Source of the DNA: an uncultured Bacteroidales bacterium
GTDB taxonomy: Bacteria > Bacteroidota > Bacteroidia > Bacteroidales > UBA932
Length of the DNA stretch: 64,000 bases
Direction: 5' to 3'
NCBI GenBank assembly: GCA_934717185.1
Contig: CAKUYQ010000002.1
Span: 62,001 to 126,000 of the forward strand
Below the pieces are notes generated by a model. It saw only the letters and a program-made list of their open reading frames with translations. It searched no databases and was not told where the DNA came from. Made by a program: the position numbers and the translations under genes. Shown piece by piece: positions 19,202 to 28,685 of this stretch (within the stretch, counting starts at the first letter, position 1; each line of letters begins with the position of its first letter).

Positions 19202-20245
19202 ATGGAAGCTACAAATACCAATAATAACAACAGTCCAAAACGCACAAAGATCGAGAGTATAGGAAAAATCAACCTCCTTGACCGCCTGTTTAAAGACTCA
19301 GGATATACCAACTCTGCATCATTCAAATATTCAGACAACGCCAAAGGGTATCTCACAACTCAGGCAATAATGTTGGAGGGAATAGACTTTGATCTTGTTT
19401 ATACTCCTCTCAAACATTTAGGTTATAAGGCTGTTCTTCTTGCAATAGGCAATCTGTATGCTGCCGGCTATGCCCCGGTTGGATTATCCGTAACACTTGC
19501 CCTGTCAAACAGATTTGTAGCAGAAAATATTGTGGAACTATGGACAGGAATGCTTGCTGCTGCAAAAGAGCACAAGATAAAGAACCTCTCATTAGACCTC
19601 ACCGCCTCCATTAACGGCCTCTCCATCTTCATTTCCGCCATTGGAGAGCAGGATTTAGAGACCATCAAGTCTTTTCCGCTTCCCGACAAAAACTCTCTTC
19701 TCTGCCTTACCGGTAATGTTGGAGCGGCTTATATGGGTATGCATGTACTTGAGAGGGAGAAGATTGCCTTTAACAAAATTCCTGCAGACAAGATAGCGGA
19801 ATACAAGCAGCCGGATCTGAGCAAATACAAATATATTCTTTCTCAGTATCTTAGCCCGGAGATAAACCCAAAGACCTTGGAGCAGTTTAAAGAGGTCTCA
19901 CTATGGCCGGCAGGAGGTGTGTTCATTACAAAGGGGCTTGCCGCTGCCATTAAGGAGTTGTGCAAAAGATACGGATTGGGAGCAAGGATCTATTTGGAGA
20001 AGATTCCTATTGCAATGCAGACCTTTGATTTTGCCCAGGAGATAGGGGTTGATGCAACAACAGCAGCCCTTAACGGTGGAGACGACTACAAATTTCTGTT
20101 TGTCATTCCTTTAAGCGAACACGAGAAGTTTCACAAGGAGTTTCCTAACGTAGATATCATTGGCCACTTTACCGCAAGCGATGCCGGCGAATACCTTGTC
20201 ACCCCGGAGGGCACTACCCTCGAACTTCGCGCCCAAGGGTGGTAA
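19202..20245 (+). CDS. ThiL/PurM-superfamily protein (AIR-synthase-related), active site altered
   Basis: The 347-residue protein follows the ThiL layout: an N-terminal AIR-synthase domain (SDNAKGYLTTQAIMLEGIDFDL, residues 44-65; PLKHLGYKAVLLAIGNLYAAG, 69-89) and a C-terminal domain ending in AALNGGDDYKFLFVI. ThiL phosphorylates thiamine monophosphate with ATP. Canonical ThiL has GDDAA, a TTD motif and a (N/S)D-L-AAMG motif whose aspartates bind Mg2+; here these read SDNAK, TTQ and GNLYAAG. So it is a relative of ThiL that probably lacks the standard metal site and may act on something else. It begins with an Asn-rich stretch and is divergent from sufB. A CTTCCCGACAA copy lies at 19679-19689. 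Confidence 0.7.
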   Translation: MEATNTNNNNSPKRTKIESIGKINLLDRLFKDSGYTNSASFKYSDNAKGYLTTQAIMLEGIDFDLVYTPLKHLGYKAVLLAIGNLYAAGYAPVGLSVTLALSNRFVAENIVELWTGMLAAAKEHKIKNLSLDLTASINGLSIFISAIGEQDLETIKSFPLPDKNSLLCLTGNVGAAYMGMHVLEREKIAFNKIPADKIAEYKQPDLSKYKYILSQYLSPEINPKTLEQFKEVSLWPAGGVFITKGLAAAIKELCKRYGLGARIYLEKIPIAMQTFDFAQEIGVDATTAALNGGDDYKFLFVIPLSEHEKFHKEFPNVDIIGHFTASDAGEYLVTPEGTTLELRAQGW

Positions 20246-20291
20246 CTCTAAAATAACAACCTCCTTTAGGGGAAGGTCATAAACAACTCAC

Positions 20292-20336
20292 ATAATTAGC
20301 CAAATCGCATAAAATTTTGGCGATTTGGCTAATTAT
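20292..20336. terminator. Perfect 17-bp inverted repeat between the ThiL-like gene and dnaE
   Basis: ATAATTAGCCAAATCGC (20292-20308) pairs perfectly with its complement at 20320-20336 around an 11-base loop. There is no clean T-run after it, so it may be a terminator, a transcript stabiliser or a protein-binding palindrome. The rest of the gap (20246-20540) holds a short composite-repeat fragment (20440-20475) and the dnaE promoter. Confidence 0.55.
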
Positions 20337-20513
20337 AATTGATTTCTAAACCTGAAATCACAATTTTATGGAATTTACGGACCTTCGTCAATACTTCGGT
20401 GAATTTTTACCGAGAATTTAAAAATTAAACATAGAGCCGGCTAAGCCAATGCTAAGGCTAAAGCCAAAGCTGATAAAGCGAACAATAAACTTTAAAACAT
20501 ACGGGAATTGTTG

Positions 20514-20521
20514 TATTTTTG
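20514..20521 (+). promoter_or_regulatory. -7 promoter element for dnaE
   Basis: TATTTTTG matches TAnnTTTG, 20 bp before ATG 20541. This argues against the in-frame ATG at 20508, which lies upstream of the expected transcript start. Confidence 0.55.
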
Positions 20522-20540
20522 TAGAGTATACAAAAACTTT

Positions 20541-23500
20541 ATGGGAATGCAATTTGCTCATCTTCATGTACATACATATTATTCTATATTGGATGGAGCA
20601 TCCTCTATAGAATCACATTTCAAAAAGGTGCAGGCTAACGGTCAACCTGCACTTGCCATTACAGACCATGGCAATATGTTTGGTGTTAAGGAGTTCTTTA
20701 AGATTGCAAAAAAGTTTCCAGACATAAAGCCCATAGTTGGCTGTGAAGTGTATGTTAATCCCGAAGGCCGCTTCTCAAAAAGAGGAAAAGAGGACCAGTC
20801 TGCAAATCACCTCATCCTTTTAGCTAAAAACTTGGAGGGGTATTATAACCTTGTAAAGATTGTATCCACAGGCTGGACAGAGGGCTTCTACTACAAACCC
20901 AAAATAGACCACGAGACATTAGAAAAATATCACGAAAACATTATCTGTTCATCTGCCTGCCTTGGAGGCGAAATCCCAAAATTCATTACAGAAGACAACG
21001 TAGAAGCAGCATACGAAACCGCACGCTGGTACAAGAATCTTTTTGGAGATGACTACTACCTTGAGGTGATGCTGCACAAAACAGAACTACCGGGCTATAA
21101 CGAACAGGCTTACCCGTTGCAGCAAAAGGTCAATGCAGAGATCTTTAAGATGTCTAAAGAATTGGGTATTAAGGTAATTGCAACAAACGACGTCCATTTT
21201 ACCAACAAGGAGGACGGGCCTGCACACGACCGCCTTATCTGCCTTACCACCAATGTGAATTTCGATGAGCCAAAGCGCATGAAATATACCCAGCAGGAGT
21301 ATATGAAGACAACAGAGGAGATGCTGGCTCTCTTCCCGGATCACCCCGAAGTGTTGGAGAACACAATGGAGATAGTAGACAAGATTGAGCGTTATACCAT
21401 AGACAAAGGGCACGTTCTTCCTATTTTTCCTATTCCCGATAAATATTCAGACTCAAACGATTATCTGCGAGATTTAGTATATGAAGGTGCAGAGAGGCAC
21501 TACAAGACAATAGACAACGCAACAAAAGAGAGGATAGACTTTGAACTGGCTACCATAAAGAAGATGGGATTCCCAGATTACTTCCTTATAGTGCAGGATT
21601 TCATTAAAGCTGCAAGAGGAATGGGGGTATGGGTAGGCCCGGGCAGAGGCTCAGCGGCAGGCTCGGTAGTAGCCTACTGTTTGGGTATTACCAACTTAGA
21701 CCCAATCAAATACGATTTGCTGTTTGAGCGTTTCCTTAATCCCGACAGAATCTCCATGCCGGATATAGATATAGACTTTGATGATGAAGGGCGTGGAACA
21801 GTGCTCAAATATGTTGAGGGTAAATACGGGAAAGACCATGTATCTCATGTAGTTACCTTTGGTACAATGGCAACCAAAAGCGCTATAAAAGATATAGCCA
21901 GAATACAGAATGTACCACTGCCCGAAAGCGACAGGCTAACTAAGCTCATTCCGGATTCATTTCCCCCGGATATAGTTGAGAAAAAGGATGAAAACGGCAA
22001 TGTTGTAGGTACGGAGGAGAAGAAAGTTAAGGTTACGGTGGCAAACTGCATAAAGTTGGTGCCGGAGATACATGAAGCCTATGAGTCTTCACCCATTCCC
22101 GGGGTTCACGAGACATTGGAGTATGCGCAGAAATTGGAGGGTACGGTAAGAAATACGGGTGTACACGCCTGTGCCATTATTATTGGCAGGGACAATCTTA
22201 CAAAACATATCCCAATCTGCATTGCAAAGGATAAGGAGACAGGAGAGGATATGTGGGTATCCCAATATGAGGGGAGCTTTATAGAGGATGTGGGAATGCT
22301 TAAGATGGACTTCCTTGGATTGAGGACTTTGTCCATATTAAAAGAAGCCGTAAAGAATGTAAAGAAACATAGAGGGATAGATATAGACATTGAGGCAATT
22401 CCAATAGATGACAAGGCAACATTCGATCTCTTTAGCCGTGGAGATACCGTTGCAGTGTTTCAGTTTGAAAGTCCAGGAATGCAGAAGTGGCTAAGGGAGC
22501 TTCAGCCCAATAGATTTGAGGATCTTATAGCAATGAATGCCCTCTACCGCCCGGGTCCTATGGACTATATCCCTGATTTTGTAGCCCGTAAGAAAGGGGA
22601 GCAGAAGATAGAGTATGATCTTCCCGACATGGAGAGCATCCTTTCCAATACCTACGGAGTTACGGTTTATCAGGAGCAGGTGATGCTACTGTCCCAGAAA
22701 TTGGCGAATTTTACCAAAGGCCAGGCAGACGGATTGCGAAAGGCTATGGGTAAAAAACTTATAGACAAGATGATGGAGCTGCAGGCCAAGTTCTTTGAGG
22801 GTGGAGTGGCAAACGGGCACCCAAAAGAGATATTGGAGAAGATATGGAAAGACTGGACAGCTTTTGCCCAGTATGCGTTCAATAAGTCTCATGCAACCTG
22901 TTACGCCTGGGTGGCTTATCAGACAGGCTATATGAAGGCCAACTACCCGGCTGAGTTCATGGCTGCTAACCTCAGTAAAAACCTCAACAATATGGATGAG
23001 ATAACCAAGTTGATGGATGAATGTAAGAAGATGGGAATTGCCGTACTCGGCCCGGATGTAAACGAGTCTGATTTAAGATTCACCGTTAACAAAAAAGGGG
23101 AGATCCGTTTTGGAATGGCAGGTGTAAAAGGGGTTGGTGCAAATGTGGTAGACAGCATTGTAAAGGGGAGAGAGGACGGGCCGTACAAGGATATATTCGA
23201 CTTTATAGAGAGGGCTGCAAGTGCCGGTTCAATAAACAGAAAAACTGTTGAATCGCTTGTGTATGCAGGAGCCTTTGATTCATTTGAAGGAATTAACAGA
23301 GATCAGTTTTTTAAATTCAACAGTAAGGAGGAACAGTTTATAGACGCACTTTGCAGATATGGTGTAAAATTGCAGACAGATGCTGTAAATATGGGTAACT
23401 CCCTCTTTGGAGATGTAGAGGAGTTTAAACCTGTTCCGCCTGAGATCCCTATCCCCGGAGAATACAACAAATTGGAATTCCTTAAGAAAGAGAAGGAGCT

Positions 23501-24197
23501 TGTGGGAATGTACCTGTCTGCTCACCCATTGGATATGTTTAAGTTTGAGCTTAAGAACTTTACCACTGTCTCTCTTCCGGAGGCCGGGCAGATGACAAAA
23601 GACGCCTCTATAAACACGGAGTTTCAGAATAAGGAGCTCTTTTTAGGCGGGCTTATTACCGGAGTATCAAGAAAAGTATCGCAGAAGAGTGGAAAACCTT
23701 GGGCTGATTTTACAATAGAGGATTTTAACGGAAGTGTAAATTTTAGACTGTTCGGTAAGGATTATGAGACATTTATGCCATTCTTGGAGGATGGCAATGC
23801 TGTGTTCATGAAATGTAAGATAACTCCAAAATATTTTGCCAAAAAGGATGACGAAGCCCAAAAGAGCGAGGGGGAGGAGAAACCGCAACAGGTTGATTGT
23901 GAACTCAAGATAAAGCGCATGGTCCTTTTGGCCAATACAAAAGATGATTTCATTAAGACTTTTACCGTAAATATCCCTGTTCACAAACTTACAGAGAGCT
24001 TTAGAAAGGCCTTTGTAAAGGAACTTAAGAGGAATAAAGGTCACAAAATGCTGTCTATTAAAATTTTGGATTACGAGAAACAGATTGCGGCAGATTTCTT
24101 CTCCAAAAAAATAAAGATAGATGTAAACAATGACTTGTTAGACTACTTGGATCACAACAATTTGGATTATTCAGTCGAAAAAGAGGTAAACTTGTAG
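20541..24197 (+). CDS. dnaE: DNA polymerase III subunit alpha
   Basis: The 1218-residue protein has an N-terminal PHP domain (FAHLHVHTYYSILDGASS at residues 5-22), the C-family polymerase palm with GPGRGSAAGS (about 364-373) and MPDIDIDFDDEGR (about 406-418), the helix-hairpin-helix region (GVKGVGANVVDSI) and a C-terminal OB-fold (SGKPWADFTIEDFNGSVNFRLFG). It is the replicative polymerase. pabA starts 3 bp after its stop, so the pab genes are probably co-transcribed with it. The start ATG 20541 follows a -7 element by 20 bp. Confidence 0.97.
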   Translation: MGMQFAHLHVHTYYSILDGASSIESHFKKVQANGQPALAITDHGNMFGVKEFFKIAKKFPDIKPIVGCEVYVNPEGRFSKRGKEDQSANHLILLAKNLEGYYNLVKIVSTGWTEGFYYKPKIDHETLEKYHENIICSSACLGGEIPKFITEDNVEAAYETARWYKNLFGDDYYLEVMLHKTELPGYNEQAYPLQQKVNAEIFKMSKELGIKVIATNDVHFTNKEDGPAHDRLICLTTNVNFDEPKRMKYTQQEYMKTTEEMLALFPDHPEVLENTMEIVDKIERYTIDKGHVLPIFPIPDKYSDSNDYLRDLVYEGAERHYKTIDNATKERIDFELATIKKMGFPDYFLIVQDFIKAARGMGVWVGPGRGSAAGSVVAYCLGITNLDPIKYDLLFERFLNPDRISMPDIDIDFDDEGRGTVLKYVEGKYGKDHVSHVVTFGTMATKSAIKDIARIQNVPLPESDRLTKLIPDSFPPDIVEKKDENGNVVGTEEKKVKVTVANCIKLVPEIHEAYESSPIPGVHETLEYAQKLEGTVRNTGVHACAIIIGRDNLTKHIPICIAKDKETGEDMWVSQYEGSFIEDVGMLKMDFLGLRTLSILKEAVKNVKKHRGIDIDIEAIPIDDKATFDLFSRGDTVAVFQFESPGMQKWLRELQPNRFEDLIAMNALYRPGPMDYIPDFVARKKGEQKIEYDLPDMESILSNTYGVTVYQEQVMLLSQKLANFTKGQADGLRKAMGKKLIDKMMELQAKFFEGGVANGHPKEILEKIWKDWTAFAQYAFNKSHATCYAWVAYQTGYMKANYPAEFMAANLSKNLNNMDEITKLMDECKKMGIAVLGPDVNESDLRFTVNKKGEIRFGMAGVKGVGANVVDSIVKGREDGPYKDIFDFIERAASAGSINRKTVESLVYAGAFDSFEGINRDQFFKFNSKEEQFIDALCRYGVKLQTDAVNMGNSLFGDVEEFKPVPPEIPIPGEYNKLEFLKKEKELVGMYLSAHPLDMFKFELKNFTTVSLPEAGQMTKDASINTEFQNKELFLGGLITGVSRKVSQKSGKPWADFTIEDFNGSVNFRLFGKDYETFMPFLEDGNAVFMKCKITPKYFAKKDDEAQKSEGEEKPQQVDCELKIKRMVLLANTKDDFIKTFTVNIPVHKLTESFRKAFVKELKRNKGHKMLSIKILDYEKQIAADFFSKKIKIDVNNDLLDYLDHNNLDYSVEKEVNL

Positions 24198-24199
24198 AG

Positions 24200-24787
24200 A
24201 TGAATTTGACAAGAAAAAGGATTCTGCTTATAGATAATCACGATTCGTTTGTCTACAATCTGTTTCATTTGATAAACAGGGCATGTGATGGATGTGCGGA
24301 TATAGACATTATGTTAAATGATGAGATAGCCTTTACTAAAGTTCCTCAATACGATTCAATAATCATCTCTCCCGGGCCCGGTGTGCCTTTGGAAGCGGGA
24401 GATATTATTTCGTTGATAAAAGAGTTTGCTCCAAATAAATCAATATTGGGAATCTGCCTTGGACATCAAGCAATAGCGGAGGCATTTGGGGGCAGAATTT
24501 ATGCTATGGAGGCTCCATTACATGGAGTACAATCCGATATTGATGTTTTAGATGACAGGCGTATCTTTAAAGGGTTGGGGCAGGTTATAAAATGTGGACG
24601 TTATCACTCATGGGCAGTTGATAAGGAAACCTTGCCTGCACAGTTGAGAATTACGGCAGTTGACAAGCAGGGGTGTATAATGGCTTTGTCTCATTGCAGT
24701 TACGATGTTCATGGCCTGCAATTCCATCCCGAATCTTTTTTAACCGGATACGGTGAATGTATGATAAAGAATTTTTTAAAGTGCTAA
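24200..24787 (+). CDS. pabA: Aminodeoxychorismate synthase glutamine amidotransferase
   Basis: The 195-residue class I amidotransferase has LLIDNHDSFVYNL at the N-terminus, the nucleophile motif LGICLGHQAI (Cys about residue 88), and the C-terminal HGLQFHPES with catalytic His and Glu. It supplies ammonia to PabB. PabA and TrpG are closely alike; the PabB and PabC genes directly downstream, without other trp genes, favour the folate route. It begins 3 bp after dnaE. Confidence 0.92.
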   Translation: MNLTRKRILLIDNHDSFVYNLFHLINRACDGCADIDIMLNDEIAFTKVPQYDSIIISPGPGVPLEAGDIISLIKEFAPNKSILGICLGHQAIAEAFGGRIYAMEAPLHGVQSDIDVLDDRRIFKGLGQVIKCGRYHSWAVDKETLPAQLRITAVDKQGCIMALSHCSYDVHGLQFHPESFLTGYGECMIKNFLKC

Positions 24788-24791
24788 TTGC

Positions 24792-25775
24792 ATGAAAGCA
24801 GTTGAGGTAAAGGACAGAATCAATCATTTGGCTTCTAACGGCAAAGAGTTTCTGTTTGCTGTTGATTTTGAACTTGCGGAGGGCTTTTTGGTGGAGAATC
24901 CCAAGTCTCAGAAAGAGATACTGTTCCGCACCCCTTTGGCTGGAAATTCCCTTGTGAAGGATAAAAGTGGAGAGACAGATGATGAGTTGACAATCACATT
25001 TGAACCAGAACCTTACGAGCGTTATAAACAGAGGTTTGACACAATTATGAACGGCCTTATGAGGGGCGATTCTTTTTTGACCAACCTTACTGTGCGTACC
25101 CCCATAGAGACATCTTTGTCATTGTTGGATATTTTTAATTTTAGTACTGCTCCGTATTGTCTGTATTACCCTGGTAAATTCGTATGCTTCTCTCCTGAAA
25201 TCTTTGTAAGGATAAATAACGGAGTTATCTCCACAAATCCAATGAAAGGAACAATTGATGCCAAGATCCCAAATGCTGCAGAGATAATACTTGGTAATGA
25301 AAAGGAGACAAGAGAGCATAATACGGTTGTAGATCTGCTTCGCAACGATCTTGGAATGGTAGCAGATAATATACATATAGACAAGTTCCGTTATATAGAC
25401 CACATTAGTACAAAAGAGAGAGACATTCTGCAGGTAAGCTCCAAAATCAGCGGACAACTACATAGAGACTATCTTAATAGTTTGGGCGATATCCTGTTTG
25501 CATTGCTTCCAGCAGGTTCAATATCGGGAGCGCCAAAGGCCTCTACCGTTAATTTGATAAAGCAGGCGGAGGTTATTCCAAGAGGCTATTATACAGGAAT
25601 TTTTGGTTATTTTGACGGACACAGTTTAGACAGTGCTGTAATGATACGTTTTATTGAGGAACATAACGGACGAAAATATTTCAGAAGTGGTGGGGGAATA
25701 ACCGTACTGAGTGAGCCGCGGGCAGAATACAATGAGGTAATGGAGAAGATCTATCTGCCGTTTGTCGGGAAGTAA
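24792..25775 (+). CDS. pabB: Aminodeoxychorismate synthase component I (chorismate-binding)
   Basis: The 327-residue protein is the chorismate-binding domain without the long N-terminal region of TrpE. It has STNPMKGTIDA, where the Lys of PxKGT is the PabB-type residue that attacks chorismate, VVDLLRNDLGMV, LLPAGSISGAPKASTVNLI and the C-terminal YFRSGGGITVLSEP. With PabA it makes 4-amino-4-deoxychorismate for folate. It follows pabA by 4 bp. A CTTCCCGACAA copy overlaps its last codons (25762-25772), giving the C-terminal FVGK. Confidence 0.93.
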   Translation: MKAVEVKDRINHLASNGKEFLFAVDFELAEGFLVENPKSQKEILFRTPLAGNSLVKDKSGETDDELTITFEPEPYERYKQRFDTIMNGLMRGDSFLTNLTVRTPIETSLSLLDIFNFSTAPYCLYYPGKFVCFSPEIFVRINNGVISTNPMKGTIDAKIPNAAEIILGNEKETREHNTVVDLLRNDLGMVADNIHIDKFRYIDHISTKERDILQVSSKISGQLHRDYLNSLGDILFALLPAGSISGAPKASTVNLIKQAEVIPRGYYTGIFGYFDGHSLDSAVMIRFIEEHNGRKYFRSGGGITVLSEPRAEYNEVMEKIYLPFVGK

Positions 25776-25787
25776 AATATTTATAAT

Positions 25788-26384
25788 ATGCTGTTTACAG
25801 AGGTAATAAAGCTAAAGGACGGGGTACTTTACAACCTTGAATATCATAAGGCGCGTGTGGCAAGGACACTTGCAGCCTTTGGAATCTGTAAGATAGATTT
25901 TAAAGTGATAGAGGACGCTGTCCCTTCTTATTGTATAAATGGATTGTATAAATGCAGGGTTTTGTATTCCAATAAGATAGAGCAGATAGTTTTTACTCCG
26001 TACGTATTTCGGAAGATTGAGACAGTAGAGTTGGTGGTGAATAATGATATTGAATACTCGTATAAATACGCAGACAGGGAACATCTCAATGCTCTTAAAG
26101 CTGCCTCAAGTTGTGATGAGATAATTATTGTTAAGAGAGGATTTATAACAGATTCTTCTTACACAAACCTTGTACTCAAACAGGGTAAAGAGTATTTCAC
26201 TCCAAAAGAGTGTCTCTTACCCGGCACCAAACGTCAGTCGCTTATAGATGCAGGCATTATAAAGCTCAGAAGCATAAGGGTAGACGAACTCTCAACATAC
26301 GACTCGCTCCACTTCATAAATGCCATGATAGACCTTGAAGACAACATCAGCTGCAGCATATCTTCCGTTAGGATTAATCTCTGA
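25788..26384 (+). CDS. pabC: Aminotransferase class IV, probable 4-amino-4-deoxychorismate lyase
   Basis: The 198-residue protein has the class IV PLP fold: KYADREHLNALKAASSCDEIIIVKRGFITDSSYTNLVLKQG with the conserved Lys near residue 90, and CLLPGTKRQSLIDAGII. It is shorter than E. coli PabC (269 residues), which is usual for the Bacteroidales form. It would cleave aminodeoxychorismate to p-aminobenzoate and pyruvate. It lies 12 bp after pabB, the last gene of the dnaE-pab run. The lyase role is inferred mainly from context. Confidence 0.85.
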   Translation: MLFTEVIKLKDGVLYNLEYHKARVARTLAAFGICKIDFKVIEDAVPSYCINGLYKCRVLYSNKIEQIVFTPYVFRKIETVELVVNNDIEYSYKYADREHLNALKAASSCDEIIIVKRGFITDSSYTNLVLKQGKEYFTPKECLLPGTKRQSLIDAGIIKLRSIRVDELSTYDSLHFINAMIDLEDNISCSISSVRINL

Positions 26385-26481
26385 ATTTTCTGTCGGGAAG
26401 AACATTATTATATAATGTGTAGATTGCAGCAATCTTGTTGCAAAAAATCATTCTGTTAATTTTAGTATAGTGATTTTTTAC

Positions 26482-26489
26482 TAACATTG
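26482..26489 (+). promoter_or_regulatory. -7 element before RNA gene copy 1
   Basis: TAACATTG differs from TAnnTTTG at one base. It lies at the same distance from the 192-bp identical block as the exact -7 box of copy 2 (29196-29203), and the bases around the two boxes are alike but not identical. Confidence 0.5.
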
Positions 26490-26495
26490 CGTGTG

Positions 26496-26699
26496 AATAG
26501 GGCTGTCCTATCCAAGACATATTTTGAAATTTAAGAGGCGTTATGCTTATCTTGTTAATGGAAACCTGAGAAATTTCTAATTACGAACAAAGATAGCATA
26601 GTGGTTCTCGCTCTATAGCGTGGGCTGCTTTTCCATATCTGTTCGTAAAGGTTTTCTCAGGACCCCCATTAAGGACGTGGCATTTGCAGTTCCACGCTT
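26496..26699 (+). ncRNA. Structured RNA gene, copy 1 (no 3' T-run)
   Basis: The block 26508-26699 is identical to 29222-29413. It can fold into a long rod: TTAATGG/CCATTAA, CCTGAGAAA/TTTCTCAGG, ACGAACA/TGTTCGT and GATA/TATC, separated by small bulges and closed by a loop of about 40 bases. A separate 3' hairpin CGTGG/CCACG follows. In this copy the sequence after that hairpin changes to a second hairpin (GAACCG/CGGTTC, 26700-26715) without a T-run, so termination may be poor. A rod with a central opening recalls 6S-type RNAs, but I cannot assign a family. No open frame of note lies in it. Confidence 0.6.
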
Positions 26700-27028
26700 G
26701 AACCGAAATGCGGTTCGTATCAATCTGATATATAAATGTTATATATGGTTTTTCGGCTGGTTTGATACCGTAAAGTTCCCGTTTCTTGTTGCTTTCCAGA
26801 AGCAATCACAAACTGCCACAATCTGCTTTTATCGCTATTTTGCCCCACTGCCTAATAAAAAACTTTTCATTTCGAGGTGTTGGCATTGATTTCCTACGAT
26901 GTGTACGGTTGAAACCACCTCATGATGGAACATCTGAAGCAGACTTGACTTAATATATTCAGGATTGAGGTATCAAACCGCAACGCATTTCATAAAGTCC
27001 GATTTTCTTTAAGATTTTCGGACATTTT
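26700..27028. other. Gene-free stretch between RNA copy 1 and the AbiEi-like gene
   Basis: No gene is recognisable on either strand. It begins with a GAACCG/CGGTTC hairpin and ends with a GTCCGA/TCGGAC hairpin (26997-27023) followed by ATTTTATT, a weak terminator that would isolate the next promoter. A few short reading frames look like eroded coding sequence but match nothing I know. Confidence 0.5.
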
Positions 27029-27029
27029 A

Positions 27030-27060
27030 TTGCTGAGCTGGAGGGAATATTGTACCTTTG
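27030..27060 (+). promoter_or_regulatory. Promoter of the AbiEi/AbiEii-like pair
   Basis: TTG at 27030-27032, 20 bases, then TACCTTTG at 27053-27060: a full match to the Bacteroidota consensus. The start at 27075 is 14 bp further on. Confidence 0.75.
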
Positions 27061-27074
27061 CACTCAGATTATTA

Positions 27075-27671
27075 ATGATTATGGGAGTAATACTAACAAA
27101 AGAAATACGCAATACTATTGAAAGTAATGGGCCAAACAAACTCTATATGGTTCAGGATTTTGCCTATCTAAATAATGACGGATTGGTTACTCGTGCCCTT
27201 TCCAGATTAGAAAAGGAAGGTGTTCTTATACGCCTCTCGCAAGGCATATATTTATATCCATTACGGAATAAGTTCGGTGTACTTCGTCCCTCTATAGAAG
27301 ATATCGCATACGCTATAGCGGAAAAGGATAAGGCTCGTATTATACCTAGTGGATTGACAGCATTGAACAAATTGGGACTTTCCACACAGGTCACGATGAA
27401 TGCAGTCTATCTGACAGATGCCACAGCAAGGGAACTTACTATCAGGAACCGTAAAATCATATTCAAGCGTAGCGTACCTCGCAATTTTGCCTACAAGACA
27501 GACTTGTTTCCACTTATAGTCGCTGCCATGAAAGAATTAGGGAAAGATAACGTGACAGATGAACAGGTTGCAATCATAAAACAAGCCATTGAAAAATATG
27601 GTAGTCCTGATAAAATCAAATACGATTACAGCATTGCCCCGCAATGGATTAAACAAAGACTTGCATTATGA
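27075..27671 (+). CDS. AbiEi-like antitoxin (DUF6088-type)
   Basis: The 198-residue protein begins IMGVILTKEIRNTIE; a longer frame upstream is ruled out by the promoter at 27030-27060. It has an N-terminal winged-helix region (YMVQDFAYLNNDGLVTRALSRLEKEGVLIRLSQGIYLYP, about residues 22-60), as in AbiEi-type antitoxins, followed by IEDIAYAIAEKDKARIIPSGLTALNKLGLS, typical of DUF6088. Such proteins bind their own promoter and neutralise an AbiEii nucleotidyltransferase. The partner gene starts within its stop codon (ATGA). Between the two RNA copies this gene lacks any CTTCCCGACAA motif. Confidence 0.8.
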   Translation: MIMGVILTKEIRNTIESNGPNKLYMVQDFAYLNNDGLVTRALSRLEKEGVLIRLSQGIYLYPLRNKFGVLRPSIEDIAYAIAEKDKARIIPSGLTALNKLGLSTQVTMNAVYLTDATARELTIRNRKIIFKRSVPRNFAYKTDLFPLIVAAMKELGKDNVTDEQVAIIKQAIEKYGSPDKIKYDYSIAPQWIKQRLAL

Positions 27672-28681
27672 ATTTTACTAAGCTTACAAAAGAAGAACAA
27701 CTTACCATTTTGGCTAATGTAGCCGAAGATAAAGGGATTGTGGATAATGCTGTAGAGAAGGACTATTGGGTCAGTATGGTGTTACGTGCCATATTTTCTT
27801 TGCCGTATGCAGCAGCTTTTGTTTTCAAGGGAGGAACAAGCCTTAGCAAAGGTTGGGGATTAATAGAACGGTTTTCAGAAGATATTGACCTTGCAATAGA
27901 TCCCCAATATCTCGGCTTTACAAATATTGAGACTAAAAGTCAACGGACTAAGTTGCGGAAAGACTCCAAGAAGTTCATAGATGGCTCTTTTGCGCTCGAC
28001 GTTGAGACCAGATTAAAAGAGTTTGGACTATCAGAGAGCTGTAAGGTTATAGTTCCGGAGACATCTGTCAGTGACCTTGATCCCGTAGTCTTGTATGTTG
28101 AGTATAATTCGATACTGCAAACAAAAATACAATATATACCCGAACGAGTCAAAATTGAGATAAGTTGTCGTTCACTCATGGAACCGTCAGAAGATGTGGA
28201 AATGCGTTCCATGATAGAAGAAGCTTATCCAGGTGAAGAGTTCTCATTACCCATATTCACTGTTCCTACCGTAGTACCGGGACGAACATTCCTGGAAAAG
28301 GTTTTTCTTTTGCATGAAGAGTTTAACCGTCCCAATGGCTGTACGCATATTGAACGTATCACACGACACATGTATGACATTGTAAAGATGATGGATAAAC
28401 CGTTTGCTATGGAAGCAATGCAGGATGTACAATTATACGAGGACATTGTGACTCATCGTAAAAAGTTCACGGCTTGGAGTGGATTGGACTATACGAGTCA
28501 TCTTCCACACACAATATCGTTCCTGCCTCCTGAAAGCATCGAAGATGTTTTGCGTGACGACTATAAGCAGATGCAAATTGGCTTCATCTATGCCAATGCA
28601 CCTTCTTTCGATGAGATTATGGAGCGATTGAGTGAGTTGCAAAGCAGATTTAGGACATTGGTATGGAAAAATTATCGTTGA
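27668..28681 (+). CDS. AbiEii/AbiGii-like nucleotidyltransferase toxin
   Basis: The 337-residue protein has the AbiEii core: AIEKDYWV-like VEKDYWVSMVLRAIF (residues about 25-39), FVFKGGTSLSKGWGLIERFSEDIDLAI (about 51-77, with the GGTSLSK and SEDIDL motifs of this nucleotidyltransferase family), and a C-terminal helical part. The known enzymes add nucleotides to tRNA acceptor ends or otherwise block translation during phage infection. ATGA overlap with the upstream antitoxin gene supports a type IV-like or related toxin-antitoxin pair. A truncated methyltransferase-like gene follows after 4 bp. Confidence 0.85.
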   Translation: MNFTKLTKEEQLTILANVAEDKGIVDNAVEKDYWVSMVLRAIFSLPYAAAFVFKGGTSLSKGWGLIERFSEDIDLAIDPQYLGFTNIETKSQRTKLRKDSKKFIDGSFALDVETRLKEFGLSESCKVIVPETSVSDLDPVVLYVEYNSILQTKIQYIPERVKIEISCRSLMEPSEDVEMRSMIEEAYPGEEFSLPIFTVPTVVPGRTFLEKVFLLHEEFNRPNGCTHIERITRHMYDIVKMMDKPFAMEAMQDVQLYEDIVTHRKKFTAWSGLDYTSHLPHTISFLPPESIEDVLRDDYKQMQIGFIYANAPSFDEIMERLSELQSRFRTLVWKNYR

Positions 28682-28685
28682 CGGT

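Noticed and set aside
26700..27000. Insertion sequence remnant inside the island
   Set aside because: Some short frames look eroded, but no transposase motif or terminal inverted repeats can be supported.
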